A stretch of 64,000 nt of DNA. It comes from Lachnospiraceae bacterium. GTDB taxonomy: Bacteria; Bacillota; Clostridia; Lachnospirales; Lachnospiraceae. Below are positions 1 to 8,829 of the stretch, one piece after another. Each line of letters begins with the position of its first letter. Position 1 is the stretch's first letter. The notes beneath the pieces are model-generated. The model did no database searches, had not been told where the DNA came from, and saw only the letters and a list, made by a program, of their open reading frames with translations. The position numbers were made by a program, and so were the translations under genes. The DNA lies in the NCBI GenBank assembly GCA_029067085.1, contig JAIEFE010000004.1:105532-169531 (forward strand), written 5' to 3'.

Positions 1-1138
1 GCTGGTCCGGTTTATCCGGTTCATCCGGTTTGTCGGGCTTATTTGGTTTGTCAGGTTTATTTGGTTTATTGGGTTTATCCGGCTTATTCTTATCGTCCGA
101 ACCGGGATTTCCGTTCTGAGAGTCATCCCCTCCCGTATTGCCATTATCAACATTACCGCTGCGCACCGGTTCCGTCGCTTTTGGCGGCTGAACTGTGGGA
201 GCCGACGGCTGCGTTTTCGAAACTCGCGGCTCTCTTTTGGCGGGTTGTACCGGATCATTCTTTGCCAGATCAGTCTTTGTATCTATCTGCGCGTTCACTT
301 CATTATGCGCATCTGTCTTTGAAGTCGTTTCCTCTGCAGCAGGCTGTTCTGCCTGTTTCATCTCACTTTCCGGTGCTTTGCTGACATCCTCCATTTCCGA
401 AGCCAGCTGCGTCAAATCTTCTAATGTAATACCCGTCACAGACTGACCGCTCTCCATCAGACTGATCAGATTTTCAATCGCCTGCCGGGAAAGTTCGTCA
501 TATGCGATATCCTTAACGTCGCTCACTGTTCCGTTTTCATATACGATCAACTCACTGCCCGCCGGAACCAATACCGCTTCTCCGAAAGTTCCGTCCGGAA
601 GAACAGGTGACGTTTCAACTTTTCCCTGGAAACAGCATAACTTTGTATCCTGTTCACCATTTTCATCCACATACAATTCCACACGATATATGGTTCCGCG
701 GACCGCCATGACCGAATTCGGCGTGGAAGTCTCGTAGGAAGAACCTTCCCCCAAGGGATGCTGAATCTCATTGGTAATAGCACCCTGTTCCAGACATATC
801 TTCGTTCTGGAATCTGCATCCGTTCCTTCCGCCTCCACAGAAAAGACCGTATCCGCTTCCGCCATCACATACTTATCGTCATCCAGCTTCATGCGCATAC
901 TGGAATCTGAAGCCACGCTGACACGATCGCCGGATTCCAGATACAGGTTCTCCGCCGCATTCATAGCTCCTACATTCTCCCGCTCGATCACGGCATTTCC
1001 CTGCACATCGTAGACCAGTATGGATCGAAAGGTCTCTTCTTTATTTGATAAAAATACGATTGCCGCCACAGCGATCACTGCCACCGCGGCGCAAGCACAA
1101 ATTATGATCTTCTTATATGACATCAGTTTCTGCATCAT
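1..1138 (-). CDS. FecR-domain surface protein, C-terminus cut by window edge
   Basis: The frame opens at an ATGATG pair with AGGGCGAGG just upstream and stays open to base 1, so about 379 codons are present and the C-terminus lies outside the window. Residues 9-30 form one hydrophobic signal anchor. Residues about 40-210 resemble a FecR beta-sandwich, with the TPNSVMAVRGT core typical of these proteins, here probably extracellular rather than part of iron signalling. Residues beyond 260 become low complexity, rich in Glu, Lys and Pro, and end in KPNKPDKP-type repeats like a wall-spanning stalk. It starts 41 bases after the acidic-repeat surface protein gene and is probably co-transcribed with it. 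The exact role is unknown; the domain call is from sequence pattern only. Confidence 0.8.
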   Translation of the reverse strand, partial: MMQKLMSYKKIIICACAAVAVIAVAAIVFLSNKEETFRSILVYDVQGNAVIERENVGAMNAAENLYLESGDRVSVASDSSMRMKLDDDKYVMAEADTVFSVEAEGTDADSRTKICLEQGAITNEIQHPLGEGSSYETSTPNSVMAVRGTIYRVELYVDENGEQDTKLCCFQGKVETSPVLPDGTFGEAVLVPAGSELIVYENGTVSDVKDIAYDELSRQAIENLISLMESGQSVTGITLEDLTQLASEMEDVSKAPESEMKQAEQPAAEETTSKTDAHNEVNAQIDTKTDLAKNDPVQPAKREPRVSKTQPSAPTVQPPKATEPVRSGNVDNGNTGGDDSQNGNPGSDDKNKPDKPNKPNKPDKPNKPDKPDEPDKPDQ

Positions 1139-1179
1139 TTACCTCGCCCTCTTTCGACTCACTGCCCTTATCCGCCAAA

Positions 1180-2310
1180 CTATTTTGAAAAATTATAATC
1201 GCCGTCTTTCTTTACATAAAAATCATTATCACCCTGATAAACGGATTGATCACCGTCTATTTTCCAGTTTCCTGCTGCCAGATGATATTTTACTCCGGCC
1301 TTCAGCGTATATACTTTGCTTTCGGAAATAACAGTATCTTCTTTCGGATCCTCCTCCGGCTCTCCGCCGGTTACGGTAATACTGCAGGTCTTCTCATTCC
1401 CCGCCTTGTCTATTGCCCTGATCATGCAGGATGTGCCGTTTGCTCTCACCCGATAACTTCCATCCTGTTCAGGTGCCGCAGGCGTCTCATTTATTTTGAC
1501 AACGTCTAAATTGGCATCTGACACCGTAAAAGTGGTTCCTGCCGGATAAGTCTCTCCCTCCTTTACGCCGACGATCTCAGGCGCTGTGGTATCCACCACG
1601 ATTCCACAAGATCGGGCATAAACAGTCTGCCCATCCTTCTCTGCTTTCACATATACAACATAGGACTTATTACTTGAAAGCGTCCACTCCATCGCCGTAC
1701 ATTTCCCCGACCACGGAATGTTATCTTTGGCTTCATCACCCGGACTTTCGTCCAACCAGTAACAGAACATGATTGGCGTACCATTCAGACTTGCTGAAAA
1801 CCCAAGCGTCGAATTAGGAACGTTAGTATATTTATAATCTATACCTCCGCCCAGACCATCGACCTTACAGCTCTCTCCATTCAACGTGATATTGATCACA
1901 GGTGCATCCGTATTCTCCTGAACTTCTGCACCCCCTGCTTCCGCCGCATCCGATACAGACATGACCTTTTTGCCGGCATTCTGCTCATCGACAATCGCTT
2001 CATCTGCATTGCCTTCATCGCCGACACTCTCGTCATCCGCATTCACTTCATCGCCGGTATTCTCGTCATCCGCATTCACTTCATCGCCGACATTCTCGTC
2101 ATCTGCGCTCGCTTCATCGACAACACTTTCATTGTCATCTGAAATTATTTCGGCATCAGAAACCGCCCCGGCTTCAGAACCGGCATCCGCCTCAAGCTCC
2201 TGAACAACTGCAGCATCTTCCTCTGCCGCCAGCATCGTACTCGTCGGCATCATGCCTCCGATCAATACTGCCAGACCCAAAGCCGCCGCCTTTTTCCACT
2301 TCCTATACAT
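1180..2310 (-). CDS. Secreted acidic-repeat protein with Ig-like region
   Basis: The product is about 376 residues. ATG at 2310 is preferred over a GTG six bases upstream because GGAGG sits eight bases before it and only two before the GTG. A lysine-containing N-terminus and a hydrophobic stretch ending near LAAEE form a signal peptide. Then follows a very acidic region of about 80 residues with an 11-residue repeat (ADDENxGDExN). Residues about 135-320 look like two bacterial Ig-like or PKD-like modules (DTTAPEIVGVKEGETY is characteristic). No LPXTG motif or membrane anchor is visible. Function is unknown; an adhesin or envelope-associated protein is an inference. It shares the strand and probably the transcript with the downstream FecR-domain gene. 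Confidence 0.8.
   Translation of the reverse strand: MYRKWKKAAALGLAVLIGGMMPTSTMLAAEEDAAVVQELEADAGSEAGAVSDAEIISDDNESVVDEASADDENVGDEVNADDENTGDEVNADDESVGDEGNADEAIVDEQNAGKKVMSVSDAAEAGGAEVQENTDAPVINITLNGESCKVDGLGGGIDYKYTNVPNSTLGFSASLNGTPIMFCYWLDESPGDEAKDNIPWSGKCTAMEWTLSSNKSYVVYVKAEKDGQTVYARSCGIVVDTTAPEIVGVKEGETYPAGTTFTVSDANLDVVKINETPAAPEQDGSYRVRANGTSCMIRAIDKAGNEKTCSITVTGGEPEEDPKEDTVISESKVYTLKAGVKYHLAAGNWKIDGDQSVYQGDNDFYVKKDGDYNFSK
2014..2112 (-). repeat. Three tandem 33-base repeats inside the acidic surface protein
   Basis: The coding strand repeats an 11-codon unit three times, reading xxADDENVGDE-like in each copy with few changes, followed by a decayed fourth unit. Such in-frame tandem repeats in an exported protein can vary in number between strains by slippage. 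Confidence 0.8.
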
Positions 2311-2403
2311 ATTCACCGCCTCCAGCTCTTACACATGAAACTTTAAATGTCCTTAAAAGATACAGATAGACTTTTAACTATACATAGCCTATTCTATCCT
2401 ATT

Positions 2404-2432
2404 ATTTTACACGAAATCCATAATTTGGTCAA
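2404..2432 (-). promoter_or_regulatory. Sigma-A promoter for the surface protein operon
   Basis: On the minus strand TTGACC is followed after 17 bases by TAAAAT, about 95 bases before the ATG at 2310. The long untranslated leader holds no recognised motif. Confidence 0.6.
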
Positions 2433-2533
2433 TCATTTAACGACAGCTTTTCGTGCCGATTTTTCATGCATCCAGACTTTCCACGCAACACAGATTTCAA
2501 ACCTTCTTCTTTGCCGCATCATACCAGAGAAAA

Positions 2534-2559
2534 GCCCCGAAAGATTTCTCTTTCAGGGC
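2534..2559 (-). terminator. Rho-independent terminator after metK
   Basis: The minus strand carries a GCCC-x-GAAAGA stem closing on TCTTTC-x-GGGC and then TTTTCT, starting 11 bases past the metK stop. Confidence 0.75.
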
Positions 2560-2569
2560 CGTATATTTG

Positions 2570-3751
2570 TTACAAATATTTCTTCAGCACATCCGCCTTA
2601 TCCAGTTTCTCCCAGGGCAGATCCAGATCGTTGCGTCCAAAATGCCCGTATGCCGCAGTCTGCTTGTAGATCGGACGGCGCAGATCAAGCATCTTGATGA
2701 TACCCGCAGGTCTTAGATCAAAGTTCTGCCGCACGATCTCCACCAGCTTCTCATCGGCAACCTTGCCCGTGCCAAAGGTATCCACCATAACGGAAGTAGG
2801 CTGTGCCACACCGATCGCATAGGAGAGCTGGATCTCACACTTATCTGCAAGGCCCGCTGCCACAATATTCTTCGCCACATAGCGCGCTGCATAAGCTGCA
2901 GAACGATCCACCTTTGTGCAGTCCTTACCGGAGAATGCGCCGCCGCCGTGACGTGCATAACCGCCGTAGGTATCCACAATGATCTTTCGTCCTGTAAGAC
3001 CTGCATCACCGTGAGGGCCGCCGATCACGAAACGCCCGGTCGGATTGATAAAGAACTTCGTCTTATCGTCAATGAGCTCTTTCGGGAGCACCGGATCAAA
3101 CACATACTTTTTGATATCCTCGTGAATCTGCTCCTGTGTCACATCATCGTCATGCTGTGTGGAGAGGACCACCGCCTCCAGACGAACCGGCTTGCCCGCC
3201 TCATCGTACTCCACGGATACCTGACTTTTTCCGTCAGGCCTTAAATACTTGAGCGTCCCGTCCTTGCGAACCTTGGTAAGCTGCAGCGCCAGCTTGTGCG
3301 CAAGATCGATGGGATAGGGCATATACTCTTCCGTCTCATTGGTGGCATAGCCGAACATCATACCCTGATCGCCTGCACCTGTGTCCAGATCGTCCTTCTG
3401 CTCACCCTTCTTCGCCTCAAGCGCCTTGTCCACGCCCATAGCAATGTCCGCCGACTGCTCATCGATCGCCACAAGCACCGCGCAGGTGTTGCCGTCGAAT
3501 CCGTACTCAGACTTCGTATAGCCGATTTCCTTGACGGTATCGCGCACAATTTTCTGCATATCTACGTATGCATTCGTGGTGATTTCTCCGGTCACCAGTA
3601 CAAAGCCCGTGCAAACTGCCGTCTCGCAGGCCACGCGGCTCATGGGATCCTTCTCCATACAGGCATCCAGAATCGCGTCGGAAATCGCGTCGCAGACTTT
3701 GTCGGGATGTCCCTCAGTTACTGACTCGGATGTAAATAATCTCTTCTCCAT
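2570..3751 (-). CDS. metK: S-adenosylmethionine synthetase
   Basis: This 393-residue protein makes S-adenosylmethionine from methionine and ATP in the cytoplasm. Family signatures are all visible: the [16 protein letters not shown] segment near the N-terminus, [15 protein letters not shown] around residue 117, and the glycine-rich [16 protein letters not shown] loop near residue 260. Length is normal. The start at 3751 is supported by AGGAGAGG upstream. The gene is preceded by a SAM riboswitch on the same strand, so high SAM should reduce its expression, and it is followed by its own terminator, so it is probably monocistronic. Confidence 0.98.
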   Translation of the reverse strand: MEKRLFTSESVTEGHPDKVCDAISDAILDACMEKDPMSRVACETAVCTGFVLVTGEITTNAYVDMQKIVRDTVKEIGYTKSEYGFDGNTCAVLVAIDEQSADIAMGVDKALEAKKGEQKDDLDTGAGDQGMMFGYATNETEEYMPYPIDLAHKLALQLTKVRKDGTLKYLRPDGKSQVSVEYDEAGKPVRLEAVVLSTQHDDDVTQEQIHEDIKKYVFDPVLPKELIDDKTKFFINPTGRFVIGGPHGDAGLTGRKIIVDTYGGYARHGGGAFSGKDCTKVDRSAAYAARYVAKNIVAAGLADKCEIQLSYAIGVAQPTSVMVDTFGTGKVADEKLVEIVRQNFDLRPAGIIKMLDLRRPIYKQTAAYGHFGRNDLDLPWEKLDKADVLKKYL

Positions 3752-3778
3752 TTTTCCTCTCCTTCTATGTATTTTTAA

Positions 3779-3808
3779 ATCCCCTCATCTCTTACGAAAT
3801 AAGGGGAT
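3779..3808 (-). terminator. Expression-platform hairpin of the metK SAM riboswitch
   Basis: On the minus strand ATCCCC pairs with GGGGAT around a 14-18 base loop, followed by TTTAAAAAT, a weak U-tract. The CTTATT in the 5' side (3798-3803 on plus) is complementary to the AATAAG of the riboswitch P1 3' strand (about 3830-3835), giving a plausible antiterminator alternative. Confidence 0.6.
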
Positions 3809-3827
3809 CCGATTACCACACCAAATC

Positions 3828-3942
3828 CTCTTATTGTTCGATCATCACCGTCCCGGACGGTCTCGCTCAGGTTGGCACCTTCCTTGTCAGGGGTTGCCGT
3901 GGCTTCATAGATCCTCTGTATCTCCACCACTCTGAATAAGAG
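3828..3942 (-). promoter_or_regulatory. SAM-I (S-box) riboswitch
   Basis: The minus strand between murA and metK shows the S-box order: P1 strand CTCTTATT, then AGAGTGGTGGAG, ATGAAGCCACGGCAACC, AAGGTGCCAACCTGAGCGAGA, and the closing P1 strand AATAAGAG. These are the conserved SAM-I elements (GGTGGAG, GGCAACC, GGTGCCAA). It lies 77 bases upstream of the metK start, which fits control of SAM synthesis by SAM. Confidence 0.93.
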
Positions 3943-4002
3943 AAAGATATTACATATGAAATTTATCTACCAAATCAAACATACACCTATTTGCGGCCAG
4001 TG

Positions 4003-5295
4003 TCAACCGACCTTTAATTTAAATTTCTGCAGATCCCTCTCTGTAGTCACCAGATCGATCTGCGCTCCCAGACCCTGCAGCTTGATATGAAAGTCCTCAT
4101 AGCCGCGCTCAATATACTTGATATCATCCACCGTGCTGACGCCCTCCGCCGCAAGAGCCGCAATGACGAGAGCTGCGCCCGCGCGCAGATCCGGTGCTGT
4201 GATACTGGCCCCGGTATATTTGGAGACGCCATCGATGATAGCTGTGTTGCCCTCTACTTTGATATTGGCTCCCATACAGGTAAGCTCGTCCACATATTTA
4301 AATCGATTCTCAAAAATACTCTCCGTCACTATGCTGGTACCTGCAGACAATCCCAACGCCACCGTGATCTGTGGCTGCATATCTGTGGGAAAGCCGGGAT
4401 ATGGCAGAGTTTTGACATGCGTATGTCCGAGGGGTTTAGCCGCCACCACGCGCACCGCATCGTCAGACTCCTCAATCTCGCAGCCGATCTCCAAAAGCTT
4501 TGCGCTGATGGATTCCAGATGCTTCGGAATCACATTTTTCACCGTCACATCACCCTTGGTGACTGCCGCCGCAAACATAAATGTACCTGCTTCAATCTGA
4601 TCGGGAATAATGCCGTACTCGGTTCCGTGCAGTTTCGACACGCCCTTGATACGAATCACATCGGTGCCTGCACCCTTAATATTGGCGCCCATACTGTTTA
4701 AGAAACTCGCGAGATCAACCACATGCGGCTCTTTCGCCGCGTTCTCGATCACCGTCTGCCCCTCCGCCATGACTGCCGCCATCATCACGTTCATGGTCGC
4801 GCCCACAGTCACCACATCCATATAGATATGGTTTCCTCTCAGCTTCACCGCCTCCGATTTTATCAGGCCGTGCTCGAACTTGACACTGGCGCCCAGTGCC
4901 CGAAGGCCTTTGATATGCTGGTCAATGGGCCTGAGTCCTATATTACACCCGCCGGGAAGAGCTACTTCCGCCCTGTTGTATTTACCGAGAAGCGCTCCCA
5001 AAAGATAGTAGGAGGCTCTGATCTTCTTGATATAATCGTCCTTGATCACCAGATCGTGGACCTGTGAGGCATTGATCTTCACCGTGTGTCTGTCCACCCG
5101 GTTGATCACTACGCCGATACTCTCCATCGCCTGCATCATCACGTTGGTATCTCTGACATCAGGCAGATTCTCTATCAATACAGTCTCATCCGTCATAATG
5201 GCCGCTGCCAGAATCGCAAGTGCGGCATTCTTCGCGCCGCCGATTTCCACTTCGCCGACTAACGGATTTCCACCCTTAATCGCATATTGTTCCAT
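4003..5295 (-). CDS. murA: UDP-N-acetylglucosamine 1-carboxyvinyltransferase
   Basis: This 430-residue enzyme transfers enolpyruvate from PEP to UDP-GlcNAc, the first committed step of peptidoglycan synthesis. The N-terminus carries the substrate motif GGAKNAALAILAA, and the catalytic loop GGCNIGLRP holds the PEP-binding cysteine at residue 117, so it should be fosfomycin-sensitive in principle. Length and ends match the family. It has its own promoter in the 86-base gap after the M23 peptidase gene. Clostridia often carry two murA copies; which paralogue this is cannot be told here. Confidence 0.96.
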   Translation of the reverse strand: MEQYAIKGGNPLVGEVEIGGAKNAALAILAAAIMTDETVLIENLPDVRDTNVMMQAMESIGVVINRVDRHTVKINASQVHDLVIKDDYIKKIRASYYLLGALLGKYNRAEVALPGGCNIGLRPIDQHIKGLRALGASVKFEHGLIKSEAVKLRGNHIYMDVVTVGATMNVMMAAVMAEGQTVIENAAKEPHVVDLASFLNSMGANIKGAGTDVIRIKGVSKLHGTEYGIIPDQIEAGTFMFAAAVTKGDVTVKNVIPKHLESISAKLLEIGCEIEESDDAVRVVAAKPLGHTHVKTLPYPGFPTDMQPQITVALGLSAGTSIVTESIFENRFKYVDELTCMGANIKVEGNTAIIDGVSKYTGASITAPDLRAGAALVIAALAAEGVSTVDDIKYIERGYEDFHIKLQGLGAQIDLVTTERDLQKFKLKVG

Positions 5296-5345
5296 GTATG
5301 TTTACTTGCCTTTCTCATTTCGAAAAAACTCAAACATTAGAATAC

Positions 5346-5373
5346 AGTATACCATAATTTGCATATTTGTAAA
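5346..5373 (-). promoter_or_regulatory. Promoter for murA
   Basis: The minus strand reads TTTACA, 16 bases, TATACT, placed about 50 bases before the murA start and after the stop of the upstream peptidase gene. Confidence 0.6.
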
Positions 5374-5381
5374 GTCTACAG

Positions 5382-6959
5382 TTAGTTCAGGTACTTAAAC
5401 GGATCGACCTGTGTCCCGCCTATCAGGATCTCAAAATGAATATGCGGTCCGGTACTGACGCCGGTATTTCCGCTTAAGGCGATCTTCTGTCCCTGCGTCA
5501 CAGTCTGCCCCTGTTTTACCAGAATTTTACTCAAATGCCCGTAACGGGTCTGCCTGCCGTCTGCATGGTTGATATAGACCACATAGCCGTAGCCTTTTCC
5601 CCATCCCGCTCTGGAGACCGTTCCCGTACAGGAGGCCATAACCGCCGTACCGACGGGCGTCGCCCAGTCCACACCTTTATGATAGGTACTTGCGCCTCTG
5701 GTGGGTGCCTTGCGTCTGCCGAATCTGGAGGAAAGCCTGCCTCCTGAAATCGGCTTCAGATAAGTGGGCGGAATCTTTGTACCGCGCTCCACGATCTTCG
5801 GCACAGCCGCATAAGTGATCTCCTCCTTTAAAATCTCTCTGGAGACCTCCTCACTGTTGCGATAGGATACGTCTGCCACCACTTTGCGGTGGCCCGCGGA
5901 AGGCTCCTGCAGCGTCTGTGTCTGGTTCGTGTACCAGTCATCGTTTTCCACATAAATAATTTCCGCCTCGTAATCCTCCTCATAGTACATCTGCTCCGTG
6001 CGCTCCACGGAAAGCTCGGGTTCCGGCACAGTCACGATCAATTCATCTCCCACACGGATCAGAGAATTTTCGTCCTCTATGGTGTCGTTCATGGCAATCA
6101 GCCTGTCCAACGGAATCCCATTATTCTCCGCGATCTGAGAGAGCGTATCCCCCGCGACCACCTCGTAAATCTGTTCCTTTTCCTGATCTTTGGTCACTTC
6201 CTCAATGGCTTTCTCCAAAGGCGTCAGCTCATAGTCCTGCAGATAGGATTCCACTACCTCCACCGTATCGCCAAAGTCAAGCTCTAAAAGTCCCAGCTCA
6301 TAGTCGGAAAAGTCCTTCTCGGAAGCCGGTTCAATGTCCGCAAAAATCTCGTCCAGCGTAGCATTGATTCCGGAACTGGTCATTACCTCCTCAATCTCTT
6401 CCTTCTCCTGCTCTTTCGCGGAATAAATCTGCGTCGTCAATACGTTCAGCTCTCTATTGGAATCGAGCACCAGATCCGCATAGTAACGGTTTTCGCTGTC
6501 ATACTTCTTGAGGGAGGCCTGTAAAAGCGCAAGCACCTCCTCCGTACTCGCCAGATTGACAGTGTACTCGTTGATCTTCACCGTGTAGGAACGATTTAAA
6601 GTCTTCTTGACGCTTCCCCGCAGAGCAGCCAGCATGTTGGAGATTATGACATCTTTGTCATCTATTTTGCCCCAAAGCACCTCCTCGCCCGTCCAGGTAA
6701 GATCGCTCTCCGCAAGCACCATCTCGTCATCTTCACCCGCAAGGCGTTTTCTGGCCTCAATCAGGCACTCATCCGCATCTCCGGCATCACTCATCACGCC
6801 CACCTGAACACCGTTTAAATACACCGTAAACAAATTATCTCCGGTGCTCTCAAGGGTCTGCATATGAGGCAGAAAAAGAGCTGCGACGGCACACGTCAAC
6901 GCCGCAACCTTAATATATGCAATTGTCATTTTTTTATGTTGTCTGTTCCGTATTTTCAT
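5382..6959 (-). CDS. M23 peptidoglycan endopeptidase with LysM and G5 domains
   Basis: The 525-residue protein has an N-terminal membrane segment (about residues 12-30), an extracellular helical region of about 220 residues, a LysM module (about 265-312, EVVAGDTLSQIAENNGIPLD), a G5 domain (about 320-405) and a C-terminal M23 lysostaphin-type peptidase. Zinc ligands are visible as HKGVD and HIHFE. LysM and G5 bind wall glycan, so the enzyme should cut peptide crosslinks at the cell surface during growth, division or sporulation. It lies directly before murA on the same strand, a wall-synthesis context, but each has separate signals. Confidence 0.92.
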   Translation of the reverse strand: MKIRNRQHKKMTIAYIKVAALTCAVAALFLPHMQTLESTGDNLFTVYLNGVQVGVMSDAGDADECLIEARKRLAGEDDEMVLAESDLTWTGEEVLWGKIDDKDVIISNMLAALRGSVKKTLNRSYTVKINEYTVNLASTEEVLALLQASLKKYDSENRYYADLVLDSNRELNVLTTQIYSAKEQEKEEIEEVMTSSGINATLDEIFADIEPASEKDFSDYELGLLELDFGDTVEVVESYLQDYELTPLEKAIEEVTKDQEKEQIYEVVAGDTLSQIAENNGIPLDRLIAMNDTIEDENSLIRVGDELIVTVPEPELSVERTEQMYYEEDYEAEIIYVENDDWYTNQTQTLQEPSAGHRKVVADVSYRNSEEVSREILKEEITYAAVPKIVERGTKIPPTYLKPISGGRLSSRFGRRKAPTRGASTYHKGVDWATPVGTAVMASCTGTVSRAGWGKGYGYVVYINHADGRQTRYGHLSKILVKQGQTVTQGQKIALSGNTGVSTGPHIHFEILIGGTQVDPFKYLN

Positions 6960-7007
6960 TATAATAATATTCGATCGTTTTCTCTGCGATCCGTTTTTAG
7001 CTTAACC

Positions 7008-7529
7008 TCAAAACAGTTTTATATTCGTTAATTGCAAAACAAGCGGAATCAATGTGACTGCAATATCCACTATCACACCCGCCAAAATCAGAACAGAAAG
7101 CCACAGAGGCGTACCATGTCCCCGCGAAACCTTTGCCTGTTCAGTCCGCTTTTCCAGCTCATCCGTAAAGGCCGCCTGCACATTGCGGTAAACCTTCACA
7201 CTTTCCTTGTGCATAAAATCCTCAGACTGTGCAAAGCGCTCCTGCAAAAGCGCCTTGATCCCGGCAAGCTCCTGCTCCGCATTTCCGGCATCCCTGGCTT
7301 CGGTTTCCAGGTTCTCCAGCTTTTCCATGCACTCCGCAAGCACCTTACGCACGTTCTCCACATTCTCGGAGGTCTTGAGATTTACCCTGCGGATCTCCTG
7401 CATGATCTCATCGTAAGAGTTCAACTGATTCTGCATCTGTGCCATCTTAGCCGCCTCCGCCGCGGAATTTGCCCGGATCATTTCCTGCGCATTCTTTTTC
7501 TGTGCAAGCTTATCTATAAAAGTGTCCAT
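7008..7529 (-). CDS. Coiled-coil protein with C-terminal membrane anchor
   Basis: I do not recognise a family. The 173 residues consist of a long charged helix rich in Glu, Lys, Ala and Leu (about 1-130) with heptad character, a short Gly/His hinge, and a hydrophobic C-terminal segment (about 146-168) that should insert in the membrane as a tail anchor. The start is supported by AGAGAGGAC and by a good promoter 40 bases upstream. It lies before the wall peptidase gene on the same strand with a gap of 48 bases, so a role linked to the envelope is possible but not shown. Confidence 0.7.
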   Translation of the reverse strand: MDTFIDKLAQKKNAQEMIRANSAAEAAKMAQMQNQLNSYDEIMQEIRRVNLKTSENVENVRKVLAECMEKLENLETEARDAGNAEQELAGIKALLQERFAQSEDFMHKESVKVYRNVQAAFTDELEKRTEQAKVSRGHGTPLWLSVLILAGVIVDIAVTLIPLVLQLTNIKLF

Positions 7530-7566
7530 GTTCGTCCTCTCTTTTTCCTACTTTCCCATCGCGTAT

Positions 7567-7595
7567 ATCTTACCATTTCCGGCTTTCTTTGACAA
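7567..7595 (-). promoter_or_regulatory. Promoter for the coiled-coil protein gene
   Basis: On the minus strand TTGTCA, 17 bases and TAAGAT precede the start codon at 7529 by about 37 bases. Confidence 0.6.
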
Positions 7596-7815
7596 CAGGG
7601 AAAAGTCCTGCTCCGATGGGCATCACAAATAGCAGTCAACTATTTGTGCATATTGCACATTTTTTCTTATTAAAAATTTACATAGTTGGGGATATTAACT
7701 ATATTTTTACATTTTGTTCATGGTTTGTTCATATTATGGCAGTATACTTAATTTATAGTAATTCAAAGAAATGCTTTATAAAATTCGCACACATAGATAA
7801 ATTTTTTTCATAATA

Positions 7816-7841
7816 GCCCAGGTGCTGAAAAGTGCCTGGGC
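7816..7841. other. Strong hairpin in the long intergenic region
   Basis: GCCCAGGTGCT, a GAAA loop and AGTGCCTGGGC form an 11-pair stem with two G-T pairs. It is not followed by a clear T-run in either direction, so it is left as a hairpin rather than called a terminator. The stretch 7596-7815 before it is AT-rich and shows no other feature. Confidence 0.55.
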
Positions 7842-7853
7842 ACTCCTCATTTT

Positions 7854-7981
7854 GCGCGTATAAGCAGAGAAGGAAGGCTGATGAAGCAGACATCATGCTT
7901 GCATGAATGGATGCTTCGGCAGACTTACGGCGAGCAACGCGAGCGAGAAATGCGCAGCATTTCGAGTCTGCTTATACGCGC
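7854..7981. repeat. Palindromic interspersed element, 128 bases
   Basis: The element is bounded by a perfect 15-base inverted repeat (GCGCGTATAAGCAGA and its complement). Inside, GAAATGC-GCA-GCATTTC forms a small hairpin followed by GAGTCTGC. It is non-coding. The same hairpin-with-GCA-loop followed by GAGTCTGC occurs in the element at 38241-38329. A REP-like or MITE-like repeat is the best description; no target duplication was recognised. Confidence 0.65.
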
Positions 7982-7995
7982 AGGCAAAAAATAAA

Positions 7996-8024
7996 AGGAA
8001 GAGGACTGATCTAGTCCTCTTCCT
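7996..8024 (-). terminator. Terminator overlapping the stop of the alarmone synthetase gene
   Basis: On the minus strand AGGAAGAGGACT and AGTCCTCTTCCT form a perfect 12-base stem with a 5-base loop, followed by TTTATTTTTTG. The stop codon TAG lies in the hairpin. Confidence 0.9.
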
Positions 8025-8661
8025 GCTGTCCGATATGTAAAATTTCCTCATTCAGGGACATCATTCTGGCATCCAGCGCGGCCACCATCTGAGCACATTC
8101 CACAAGCTGCTCTCTGATATGTTCCGGTGCATTTCCCTCAAACTTATAATGAATCTTGTGCTCAAGGCTCGCCCAAAAATCCATTGCTACCGTGCGGATC
8201 TGAATCTCAACCTTCGTGTCCGCAATCCGATCCGAGAGATATACGGGAACCGATACCAGCATGTGATAACTCTTATAACCGCTGGCCTTCGGGTTGACGA
8301 TATAATCCTTGACAGAAATGACACGTATGTCACGTTGGCTGCTGATCATCTCTGCGATCTGGTATATGTCCGACGCAAAGGAACAGATCACGCGGATACC
8401 CGCAATGTCGTTGACATGCTTCACCATATTGTCAAGGGTGGATTCCAGACCGTGCTTTTTCAGCTTTTTGACTATGCTCTCCGGTGTCTTGATCCGCCAC
8501 TTGATATGCTCGATCGGGTTGTAGCGGTGAACATGCTGAAACTCGTCATTTAAAATCTCAAGCTTTGTGGATATCTGCTTCAACGCAGAGTTGTAAATCA
8601 GCTGTACCTCTTTCCAACTGTCGATATCGCCATCTTTTTCTCTTTCAACCATCACTTCCAT
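8011..8661 (-). CDS. Small alarmone (p)ppGpp synthetase, RelQ type
   Basis: The 216-residue protein contains only the RelA/SpoT synthetase domain, without the HD hydrolase, TGS or ACT parts of long Rel enzymes. Visible motifs include DIAGIRVICSF, the GYKSYHMLV segment, and EIQIRTVAMDFWASLEHK, which match the YjbM/RelQ class. These enzymes transfer pyrophosphate from ATP to GDP or GTP, and several work as tetramers in stress and wall-antibiotic responses. A GGGGGAA site lies 11 bases before the ATG. It is monocistronic with a promoter upstream and a terminator over its stop codon. Confidence 0.9.
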   Translation of the reverse strand: MEVMVEREKDGDIDSWKEVQLIYNSALKQISTKLEILNDEFQHVHRYNPIEHIKWRIKTPESIVKKLKKHGLESTLDNMVKHVNDIAGIRVICSFASDIYQIAEMISSQRDIRVISVKDYIVNPKASGYKSYHMLVSVPVYLSDRIADTKVEIQIRTVAMDFWASLEHKIHYKFEGNAPEHIREQLVECAQMVAALDARMMSLNEEILHIGQQEED

Positions 8662-8764
8662 ATTACATAGTTCCCCCGGTAATACAAATATTTTTCAGTG
8701 TAACACACATAATTTTTGCAGTGCATCATTCTATTCCGCTCCGTTTTGTTTAGTATAGCACATT

Positions 8765-8792
8765 ATCATATAAAAATGTATATTTTAGACAA
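8765..8792 (-). promoter_or_regulatory. Promoter for the alarmone synthetase
   Basis: Minus-strand TTGTCT, 16 bases and TATGAT lie about 100 bases before the start codon at 8661. Confidence 0.55.
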
Positions 8793-8829
8793 AACTTTTT
8801 AAAATTTTAATATTTTATTGTACATTTTC

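Noticed and set aside
1961..2203. Plus-strand Ser-rich ORF over the acidic repeats
   Set aside because: It is the mirror of the Asp/Glu repeat codons of the minus-strand surface protein gene and has no start signals.
7816..7841. Hairpin as a terminator
   Set aside because: No T-run in either direction, and the nearby gene already has a clear terminator at 7996-8024.
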